From Gammaproteobacteria bacterium (GTDB taxonomy: Bacteria; Pseudomonadota; Gammaproteobacteria; Ga0077536), in the NCBI GenBank assembly GCA_003540955.1, contig DPMX01000261.1, forward strand, positions 1 through 6,279: a stretch of DNA of 6,279 nt, given 5' to 3'. Below the pieces are notes generated by a model. It was not told the origin of the DNA, ran no database searches, and worked only from the letters and a program-made list of their open reading frames with translations. Within the stretch, counting starts at the first letter, position 1. Each line of letters opens with the position of its first letter. Shown here in pieces: positions 1 through 5,337 of this stretch. The position numbers were made by a program, and so were the translations under genes.

Positions 1-1
1 A

Positions 2-928
2 GATCGTACTAGTAAAATTAAGCTTGGTCCTGGGGTAACTAATCCGGCTTCACGTATTTCACCTTTAAGCGCTTGCGGTATGGCCACAATAAACGCCCTC
101 GCGCCGGGTCGAGCTATTATGGGTATTGGCACGGGCAACACGACACGACGGACTATGGGCATGCCTGCTGCGCGAGTTGCTGATCTTGAAGATCATGTTC
201 GGGTGTGTCGAGGCCTTTTTTCAGGTGAAATTACTGAATATAGCGAAGGCGACAGGCATCGGAAGATTAAGTTTTTAAATCCAGATCTTGGATTCATCAA
301 TATTGAAAACTCGATCCCGATCTATATATCTGCGAGCGGACCTCGCGTCGCCCAACTAGCGGGTCGTGTAGCTGATGGGGTTATTTTGTTCGGTGCAGTA
401 AGTCCGTCGATTGTCAAATGGATGGTTGGGCAACTCCGCAAGGGTGCGGAAGAGGTGGGGCGGGATCCCGATAATATCTATGTGTTATCGATGACGGCTT
501 TTTATCTCACGGATAGCAACGAAGAAATTGAGACTCGTGCCGTGCGTGAAGCTGTGGGTCCCATGGTCGCTTCGAGCAGCAATATTTTCGCATTATCTTG
601 CCATCAAGATCCGGCCGCATTACCCGTGGATTTGCGTGACGAATTAATGGCGTTCGTTAACGTGTACCGTGAGCCAGAAGCTCCGATCGAGACACGACAC
701 TTAAAGCTGTACAGTGGTTACCTGCAACACCTTAAAGATGAACATGAGGCGTTAATGACGAAAAAAATCATCCAGGCGACGACTCTTACTGGAACTAAAA
801 CCGAAGTAATTGGGATGATCGAAGAAATGCGCGATGCTGGTGTAGACCAAATTGCGATACAACCTATTTTAGAAACCCGCTCAGTGGTCGATCAGGTTGC
901 CCGAGAAATCATGCCACATTTCAGATAG
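2..928 (+). CDS. LLM-class flavin-dependent oxidoreductase, 5'-truncated by window edge
   Basis: Luciferase-like TIM-barrel oxidoreductase, of the kind that uses FMN or coenzyme F420 for monooxygenation or hydride transfer; here probably cytosolic and catabolic. The frame is open from base 2, so the ATG at 80 is internal: the 26 codons before it encode family sequence, including LGPGVTNPASR. Then come ALAPGRAIMGIGTGN (about residues 32-46 of the visible protein), which is the barrel and cofactor-site signature, ISASGPRVAQLAGRVADGVI in the middle, and a C-terminal GTKTEVIGMIEEMRDAGVDQ helix typical of methylenetetrahydromethanopterin-reductase-like members. The visible part is 308 residues; family members are usually around 330-360, so roughly 30-50 N-terminal residues lie outside the window. 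The gene ends in TAG just before a strong ribosome-binding site. Family assignment is secure. FMN versus F420 dependence and the substrate cannot be decided from the sequence. Confidence 0.9.
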   Translation, partial: DRTSKIKLGPGVTNPASRISPLSACGMATINALAPGRAIMGIGTGNTTRRTMGMPAARVADLEDHVRVCRGLFSGEITEYSEGDRHRKIKFLNPDLGFINIENSIPIYISASGPRVAQLAGRVADGVILFGAVSPSIVKWMVGQLRKGAEEVGRDPDNIYVLSMTAFYLTDSNEEIETRAVREAVGPMVASSSNIFALSCHQDPAALPVDLRDELMAFVNVYREPEAPIETRHLKLYSGYLQHLKDEHEALMTKKIIQATTLTGTKTEVIGMIEEMRDAGVDQIAIQPILETRSVVDQVAREIMPHFR

Positions 929-931
929 CTC

Positions 932-937
932 AGGAGG
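932..937 (+). promoter_or_regulatory. Strong Shine-Dalgarno AGGAGG before a mini-ORF
   Basis: A consensus AGGAGG lies four bases after the stop of the luciferase-like gene and eight bases before an ATG at 946. It is the best ribosome-binding site in the window, yet the reading frame it serves has only 11 codons. It may be a relic of a lost downstream gene, a translated 3' leader, or chance. Confidence 0.55.
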
Positions 938-945
938 AAATTAGG

Positions 946-981
946 ATGTTACCGGGGGCGCAGGAGCGCGACCGCCGGTAA
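946..981 (+). other. 11-codon mini-ORF downstream of the LLM oxidoreductase
   Basis: Reads MLPGAQERDRR and stops at TAA (979-981). It has ideal spacing from AGGAGG, but no recognisable family. Almost the whole ORF lies inside a GC-rich hairpin (948-982), so its composition is dictated by the palindrome. A real peptide, the stump of a gene cut off right after its start codon, or a coincidence are all possible; I favour a stump or coincidence. Confidence 0.25.
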
Positions 982-982
982 C
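948..982. repeat. GC-rich inverted repeat / hairpin in a convergent intergenic gap
   Basis: GTTACCGG (948-955) is the exact reverse complement of CCGGTAAC (975-982). Inside it GCGC (958-961) can pair with GCGC (966-969) around an AGGA loop, and a GG/CC pair can bridge the two stems. The result is a long stable hairpin between the plus-strand oxidoreductase and the convergent minus-strand isomerase-like gene. No T-run follows on either strand, so it does not look like a classical intrinsic terminator. A 3'-end stabiliser, a Rho-linked end or a small palindromic repeat are alternatives. Confidence 0.6.
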
Positions 983-1027
983 CGTAGACCACACAAATCA
1001 TTGCTTGACTATACTAGGGCTGTAAAG

Positions 1028-1348
1028 TCAACCTTTGGATAATGTATTCAAATGTTCTGCCCAATTTGCGTATGGCCGCAGTGGAGTCCATGTTATTTCC
1101 GGAACGATGTGGGCGTATCCTAAATTCCAGATAGGTAAAGCATGTATGGCCTCATCCATTTGATCCCCATTATCAAGTTCGAGAACGGCAATCACTTCGT
1201 ATTTACCAGCTACCTTCCATATATGTTTAATTGCCCCAGCCTTTACCGCTTCCAGAGCCGCCACTGATTCTTTTCGCCATAATTCAAAAAACTCTTCGTT
1301 AGAAGCATTTTCTGGTTTAACGATTTTGGCGTGAAATAAAAGTTCCAT
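1028..1348 (-). CDS. Muconolactone delta-isomerase family protein
   Basis: Small alpha/beta-barrel (ferredoxin-like) protein of the muconolactone isomerase family, 106 residues against about 90-100 for classical CatC. Matching landmarks are LLFHAKI (residues 3-9), the central HIWKVAGKYEVIAVL (42-56), and the C-terminal LPIWNLGYAHIVPEITWTPL (71-90), which corresponds to the LPLFPYMDIEVTPL region of CatC. Classical members move a double bond in muconolactone in the beta-ketoadipate pathway and form decamers. No other catechol-pathway gene (catA, catB) is visible here, so this is probably a paralogue with a different small substrate. The ATG is set by GAGG (complement of 1357-1360) eight bases upstream. 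It lies downstream of the cyclotransferase-like gene on the same strand with a 102-base gap. Family likely, function unknown. Confidence 0.75.
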   Translation of the reverse strand: MELLFHAKIVKPENASNEEFFELWRKESVAALEAVKAGAIKHIWKVAGKYEVIAVLELDNGDQMDEAIHALPIWNLGYAHIVPEITWTPLRPYANWAEHLNTLSKG

Positions 1349-1356
1349 TATTTAAC

Positions 1357-1360
1357 CCTC
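1357..1360 (-). promoter_or_regulatory. Shine-Dalgarno GAGG of the muconolactone-isomerase-like gene
   Basis: On the minus strand GAGG stands eight bases before the ATG at 1348, a good spacing that supports this start. Confidence 0.5.
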
Positions 1361-1450
1361 ATTGAAAAATAGGTCGGCTAACATACCCTGGAGATGTTGG
1401 GCGTGCAATCAGACAGAAGAAGAAGAGAGTAAACGCTCTGAAGGATGCGC

Positions 1451-1945
1451 CTATATTGAACGGAGAATACTTAAGTTTGCATTACGCCGGTTCTCGTTTG
1501 GATCCTGGATAGCCTGGACATCTCGGATCTCCGTGATGTATGTATTCGGAAAATAATTTAGTTCTGCACCCTTAAGGACAAATCCATGGTACCAGTCGTA
1601 CGGCAACGCACACTCTTTTATGTGCGATGGCTCCGCAAGGTAGATCCAAGTGTCACCGAACCCCGGGAGGGTAATTTTGGTGTCGCGGTACCCGTTGCCA
1701 ACTCCTTCGATTTCGTCGAGGCGCTCCTTCATTCTATGTGAAAGCTCGTAGATCGCCCCGAAGGCTATAGACGAACGGTCAACAGCAAGATTACATTTTC
1801 CTGAACCGTCTCCGCTGTATTTATGGAATCGGAGCCTCCAACCGGGCAATGAGGTCGTCCCGATAGCTGTGATTGCGCCGACGCGGGCGCCAATCCGAGA
1901 GGGATGGAGATTAGACCCGTATGCGAGGTAGCGGATTGTAGCCAT
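1451..1945 (-). CDS. Gamma-glutamylcyclotransferase-like (GGCT/AIG2 fold) protein
   Basis: A 164-residue cytosolic protein of the gamma-glutamylcyclotransferase fold, a family that typically releases 5-oxoproline from gamma-glutamyl amino acids or related gamma-glutamyl amines. The diagnostic YGSNL substrate loop is at residues 9-13, right after the first strand (IRYLAYGSNL). The acid/base glutamate is expected in LDEIEGVGNGY, most likely E80, matching the EGV glutamate of human GGCT (E98). Length is normal for the family. The start is firm: TAA closes the frame ten codons upstream (1976-1978) and there is no other initiator in between. The ribosome-binding site is weak (GGA only). It may be cotranscribed with the isomerase-like gene below it. 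Its exact substrate, and its relation to the neighbouring acyl-CoA genes, are not evident. Confidence 0.85.
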   Translation of the reverse strand: MATIRYLAYGSNLHPSRIGARVGAITAIGTTSLPGWRLRFHKYSGDGSGKCNLAVDRSSIAFGAIYELSHRMKERLDEIEGVGNGYRDTKITLPGFGDTWIYLAEPSHIKECALPYDWYHGFVLKGAELNYFPNTYITEIRDVQAIQDPNENRRNANLSILRSI

Positions 1946-1960
1946 AAAATTCCAATTCAG

Positions 1961-1990
1961 AGTATAAACGAAATATTATTACTCAGTCAT
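1961..1990 (-). promoter_or_regulatory. Possible sigma70-type promoter for the cyclotransferase-like gene
   Basis: On the minus strand ATGACT (complement of 1985-1990) and TATACT (complement of 1961-1966) are spaced by 18 bases, giving 4/6 and 5/6 matches to TTGACA and TATAAT. The implied transcript would start only about 8-9 bases before the ATG at 1945, an unusually short leader. The call rests on consensus match alone. Confidence 0.3.
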
Positions 1991-2034
1991 ACTAGCTTCT
2001 GTGCGTGTGCGGTGACATGGTGATAATAATATTT
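1971..2034. repeat. Perfect 11-bp inverted repeat in the divergent intergenic region
   Basis: AAATATTATTA (1971-1981) and TAATAATATTT (2024-2034) are exact reverse complements, 42 bases apart, between the divergently read cyclotransferase-like and acyl-CoA dehydrogenase genes. The left arm lies within the putative minus-strand promoter spacer. The arms are purely A/T, which raises the chance of coincidence. The arrangement would suit a two-site operator or a long-loop stem. The rest of the 1946-2133 gap shows no gene and no convincing plus-strand promoter; the best plus-strand -10 candidate is TATGCT at 2090-2095 with no good -35. Confidence 0.5.
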
Positions 2035-2133
2035 TTATGTGGAAGTAACCTGGCGGCAGCTGAATTCTTATACACTTTGTCGAAAACGGTATGCTAGTCT
2101 AGTGCCACCCGAAAATTCTGAGCATATTATCTA

Positions 2134-3300
2134 ATGGCGAATGTAGTAGAAGCATTTTCTGAGGAAGACGAGGCCCATATACTTGATGCGATCCAGGTTT
2201 GGTTGGACAAAGAGGTCCGCCCGGTGGTAAAGCAATTTGATCACGAGGATGAGTATCCACACGAAGTCGTTCAGCAAATGAAAGAAATGGGCTTGTTTGG
2301 GTTGATGTATGCGCCAGAACACGGTGGCCTCGGCATGTCAGCTAGCGCCTACTCTAAAGTCATTACCCTTATTACGGAAACTTGGATGAGTCTCGCTGGG
2401 GTAATTAACACCCATATGATGTTAGGCGTGTTAATAGGACGCTTTGGAACGGAGGAGCAGAAAGCACATTTTTTGCCGAAGCTCGCTAGCGCTGAATTGC
2501 ATGGGGCATTATGTCTGACTGAACCCGATGCTGGAACGGATTTACAAGGGATTAAAACGATCGCCAAAAGGGATGGTGACAAATATATACTAAATGGGTC
2601 AAAGATGTGGATCACAAACGGTATGTACGGCAGTCTTTACGCCGTTCTCACCAAAACCGATCCGACAGTGAAACCTGCGTATAAAGGAATGAGTCTGTTT
2701 CTGGCTGAACGTGGCCCAGGATTTAGTGTCGATGGGAAGTTAAAAAAGCTAGGTTATCGCGCGCTAGAAAGCGTGGCACTAAGCTTTAATGATTACAGTA
2801 TCGATGCGGATCGGATTTTGGGTGGAAAAGAGGGACATGGCTTCCACCATGCAGTAGGAGGTCTGGAGTTGGGTCGGATCAATGTTGCTGCTCGTGGCGT
2901 TGGTATAGCTCGGGCTGCAATGAATGATGCAGTGCGCTATGCGCAAGAACGGACGACATTTGGAAAACCGATTTGTGAGCATCAGTCAATCCAGATTAAA
3001 TTAGCTGACATGGCGACCCGGGTTGAGGCTTCACGTCTCTTGGTCGAGCAGGCAGCTGCGAAATACGATCGAGGTGAACGCTGCGACATGGAGGCTGGCA
3101 TGGCGAAACTCTTTGCGTCTGAATCAGCGTTATCGAACGCAACGGAGGCCATGCGCGTGCATGGAGGTTACGGTTATTCAGAAGAATTCGATATTGAGCG
3201 TTATTATCGCGACGCGCCTCTGATGTGCATAGGGGAAGGGACTAATGAAATTCAGCGCATTTTAATTGCACGGCAATTGGTGAAACGGAATCCTGCATAG
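2134..3300 (+). CDS. Acyl-CoA dehydrogenase, complete, stand-alone homomeric type
   Basis: FAD-dependent alpha,beta-dehydrogenase of acyl-CoA thioesters, passing electrons to ETF. It is 388 residues, the standard length for this family, with all three domains: N-terminal helices (about 10-125), a middle beta-domain opening with LCLTEPDAGTDL (126-137) and MWITNG (158-163), and a C-terminal helical domain with RTTFGKPICEHQSIQIKLAD (273-292). The second signature is HGGYGYSEEFDIERYYRD (343-360), with Arg341 where the older consensus has Gln, as in many branched or short-chain relatives. E368 in GEGTNEIQR is the canonical catalytic base. The start is fixed by an in-frame TGA at 2119-2121; no clear Shine-Dalgarno precedes it. 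Substrate chain type cannot be told from the sequence. It faces the crotonase gene convergently across 71 bases. Confidence 0.93.
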   Translation: MANVVEAFSEEDEAHILDAIQVWLDKEVRPVVKQFDHEDEYPHEVVQQMKEMGLFGLMYAPEHGGLGMSASAYSKVITLITETWMSLAGVINTHMMLGVLIGRFGTEEQKAHFLPKLASAELHGALCLTEPDAGTDLQGIKTIAKRDGDKYILNGSKMWITNGMYGSLYAVLTKTDPTVKPAYKGMSLFLAERGPGFSVDGKLKKLGYRALESVALSFNDYSIDADRILGGKEGHGFHHAVGGLELGRINVAARGVGIARAAMNDAVRYAQERTTFGKPICEHQSIQIKLADMATRVEASRLLVEQAAAKYDRGERCDMEAGMAKLFASESALSNATEAMRVHGGYGYSEEFDIERYYRDAPLMCIGEGTNEIQRILIARQLVKRNPA

Positions 3301-3361
3301 GTTGTCCATTTTGGCGATAATTTGAATTTTGAAGGATTGAATTTAGGTCTCGTACAATATC

Positions 3362-3384
3362 TAAAGGTGAACTATTTACCTTTA
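3362..3384. repeat. Short hairpin at the crotonase stop codon in a convergent gap
   Basis: TAAAGGT (3362-3368) and ACCTTTA (3378-3384) are exact reverse complements around a nine-base loop that contains the crotonase stop codon (3372-3374, minus strand). There is no T-run after either arm and the stem is A/T-rich, so terminator function is doubtful. The 3301-3371 gap holds nothing else I can support. Confidence 0.3.
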
Positions 3385-4175
3385 AAGTCTGGCGTACGCT
3401 TATCAAAGAACGCGTTCACCGCTTCAACATGATCGTCCGTATTCTGCACGATAACTTGCATCGCAGCTGACATCTCCATAATAGTTTCGAAGTTCGAATT
3501 CATCCCGTCACGCATCAATCGTTTTGTCATGCGTAGCGCGTGTGGCGGCTGTTGAGCGATTCTTTCGGCCAATTCATAGGCAGTATTCATTAACCTTGCG
3601 GCAGGCACAATTTCCGAGACTAATCCCCACGATTTTGCAGTGTCCGGACTGACAACATCCCCGGTGAAAAATAAATGCGCTGCATTTGACCAGCCAATTA
3701 CACGTGGTAACAACCACGCGCCGCCATCGCCAGGGAGTAAGCCAACCTTAAGAAAAGTTGCGCCGAATCTTGCAGTGTCAGCCGCAATCCTTATATCGCA
3801 AGTGCAACCAATGTCGTTACCAAGGCCAATTGCGGGGCCGTTAATGGCAGCTATCGTTGGAACTTCGATATCCCATAGGGACCGAATTATGCGATGTATG
3901 TTTTTTCGGTAGGCTGTTTCTCTCATTTCTAATGGGGCGGCACCGAAAGAGCCTTCGCGGTCCCGCATCGCCTTCAGATTACCCCCAGCGGAAAATGCCG
4001 TGCCGGCGCCTGTTAGGATTACGCAGCGAATCTCAGTGTCATTGTTTATCTGCTCGGCAGCCTCGGCAAAGTTTTGCCCATCTCCCTCCATTCCGAGTGG
4101 ATTACGATCGTTAGGGCGATTCATCGTCAATGTTGCGATGTGTTTGTTCTTTTCAAATAATAAATCGTTATTCAT
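3372..4175 (-). CDS. Enoyl-CoA hydratase/isomerase (crotonase) family protein with altered active site
   Basis: A 267-residue crotonase-fold protein, normal length for the family, which binds acyl-CoA and stabilises an enolate in an oxyanion hole. Seen in order: N-terminal IATLTMNRPNDRNPLG (13-28), oxyanion segment TAFSAGGNL (59-67), VPTIAAINGPAIGLGNDIG (105-123), then TARFGATFLKVGLLPGDGGA (134-153) and the C-terminal helical trimerisation region. Aligning by eye to rat mitochondrial hydratase, E144 becomes Asp121 and E164 becomes Phe141, while Asp150 in PGDGG is an extra acidic residue. Simple hydration by the two-glutamate mechanism is therefore unlikely; an isomerase, hydrolase or other crotonase reaction is more plausible. 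An in-frame TAA at 4206-4208 with no alternative initiator after it supports the ATG at 4175; the ribosome-binding site is only a purine-rich GAGAG. It is 97 bases downstream of the dehydrogenase pair on the same strand, probably the same operon. Confidence 0.88.
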   Translation of the reverse strand: MNNDLLFEKNKHIATLTMNRPNDRNPLGMEGDGQNFAEAAEQINNDTEIRCVILTGAGTAFSAGGNLKAMRDREGSFGAAPLEMRETAYRKNIHRIIRSLWDIEVPTIAAINGPAIGLGNDIGCTCDIRIAADTARFGATFLKVGLLPGDGGAWLLPRVIGWSNAAHLFFTGDVVSPDTAKSWGLVSEIVPAARLMNTAYELAERIAQQPPHALRMTKRLMRDGMNSNFETIMEMSAAMQVIVQNTDDHVEAVNAFFDKRTPDFKGK

Positions 4176-4272
4176 GTTGTTTTCTCTCGATTTTTTCTGA
4201 GCACTTTATCCCAATGGAATTCGCATGCTTACTGCCATTAAGGTGTTATTTCTTTGTAGTCCTCTATAGTTA

Positions 4273-5337
4273 TCAACTAGTGATGTATCGCCAAATATTA
4301 TCCCCGCCCTCAGTAGCGGCTAACCGTCCAAGATACTCTCCCCACTCGCCACTGCCTCCAAACTCTGCACGCCATGCCCACAGTCGCCTAGTTAAGAAGT
4401 GATACCCATATTCATAGGTAAACCCGATAGCCCCGTGCACCTGGTGTCCGATGCTCGTTATCGTTTCGACCGCATCGCTTGATCGGCATTTCGCTGCAGC
4501 TATTTCCAGTTTCGCATCGCGGTCATTCTCTCTTATCCCGCGCGCTTCCATTTTGCGGAAGGCGGTTGCCGTAATTGCTTCAATCGTCGCTACAGCCCCG
4601 GCCATTACGGCTAATTGGTGTTGAATAGCTTGAAAGCGAGATAACGTGCGCCCAAACTGTTCTCGCTCTCCCACATACTTCAGGGCGATTTCCAGACAGC
4701 GCGAACTCGCTCCAACGATTTGCGCACTACGTAATAACGCACATAACCAACGGACTCCATCGGAAGGGAGATCAATGGGTGCCTGGCTAATAATGGGTGT
4801 GTGATTGAATGAGATAGTGTCGCACGGGTCATGCCCGAGGTTCTCTTCGGGGGAGATTGCGACATTCTCCCGCGTTGCCACAATAAGTTTTTTGTCTGAC
4901 GTAATACCAACGTAGTAATCGGCGGATCGTCCCCACGGAACATTCCGGATTTGGCCACTTAAAGTACTGTCGATGAGGTAAGTGCTAGGTAGTGCTTGAG
5001 AAATGATGCCAGCGACACCCAGTGGCAGTTCGATAGATGCACGTTCGGCGAGCCAGCCAGTGAGGATAGCCTCCGGGACCGGCAGTGGCGCACTGGAGTA
5101 GCCGCATCGGCGAACCACTACATATGCATCGGTCCATGAACCACCCATTCCTCCTCGAGCTTCATCCACCAAGATTTGTGTTATGCCAAGCTCCTTGACC
5201 GTATCCCAAAGATCTCCCGGCCACAAATAAGTTTTTTGTTTGACAGTTTCTTCTGTTGATGCAAGGAATTCATTAGTGATTAGGTCGTCGAAAACGCGGG
5301 CGACGCTTTCTTCTAGGATATTGCGTAGTTCATTCAT
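4273..5337 (-). CDS. Acyl-CoA dehydrogenase small/alpha-type subunit without catalytic base
   Basis: A 354-residue acyl-CoA dehydrogenase-fold polypeptide, shorter than the usual 380-390. The N-terminal domain shows ITQILVDEARGGMGG (52-66), where the family has a glycine-rich turn. The central beta-domain (about 105-195) is abbreviated and lacks the T-E-P-x-x-G-S-D signature. The C-terminal domain keeps REQFGRTLSRFQAIQHQLA (225-243), the FAD-contact segment, and QVHGAIGFTYEYGYHFLTRR (299-318). Where active enzymes have EGT it reads FGGSGEW (326-332), with no glutamate at the base position. In characterised bacterial steroid-degrading dehydrogenases such incomplete subunits pair with a second one to form an alpha2beta2 enzyme, and the adjacent gene is the obvious partner. 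The start overlaps the upstream stop as ATGA, with AGGA five bases before it, implying translational coupling. Substrate unknown. Confidence 0.85.
   Translation of the reverse strand: MNELRNILEESVARVFDDLITNEFLASTEETVKQKTYLWPGDLWDTVKELGITQILVDEARGGMGGSWTDAYVVVRRCGYSSAPLPVPEAILTGWLAERASIELPLGVAGIISQALPSTYLIDSTLSGQIRNVPWGRSADYYVGITSDKKLIVATRENVAISPEENLGHDPCDTISFNHTPIISQAPIDLPSDGVRWLCALLRSAQIVGASSRCLEIALKYVGEREQFGRTLSRFQAIQHQLAVMAGAVATIEAITATAFRKMEARGIRENDRDAKLEIAAAKCRSSDAVETITSIGHQVHGAIGFTYEYGYHFLTRRLWAWRAEFGGSGEWGEYLGRLAATEGGDNIWRYITS

Noticed and set aside
80..82. ATG at 80 as the start of the flavin oxidoreductase
   Set aside because: The frame is open to base 2 and the upstream codons encode conserved family sequence (LGPGVTNPASR), so this Met is internal.
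948..987. REP element or intrinsic terminator at the GC-rich palindrome
   Set aside because: There is no T-run on either side. A GTAG follows the palindrome (984-987) rather than preceding it as in REP sequences, and no second copy is in the window. It is kept only as a hairpin.
1005..1031. TTGACT / AGTCAA inverted repeat near the end of the isomerase-like gene
   Set aside because: Six-base arms with a 15-base loop and no T-run are too weak to support a terminator or operator, and the -35-like TTGACT has no -10 or gene downstream on its strand.
1362..1556. Plus-strand 64-codon ORF
   Set aside because: It overlaps the 3' end of the cyclotransferase-like gene antisense, has a Cys/Arg-rich translation without a family match, and no good ribosome-binding site.
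2349..2982. Minus-strand ORFs inside the stand-alone acyl-CoA dehydrogenase
   Set aside because: They lie antisense to a complete gene with all family motifs; their translations are low-complexity shadows.
3322..3344. Direct repeat TTGAATTT (3322-3329 and 3337-3344)
   Set aside because: Eight A/T-rich bases repeated once at a 15-base period are expected by chance in this AT-rich gap.
3640..4402. Several plus-strand ORFs across the crotonase and the end of the small dehydrogenase subunit
   Set aside because: They are antisense to well-supported genes, overlap one another in different frames and show no recognisable domain.
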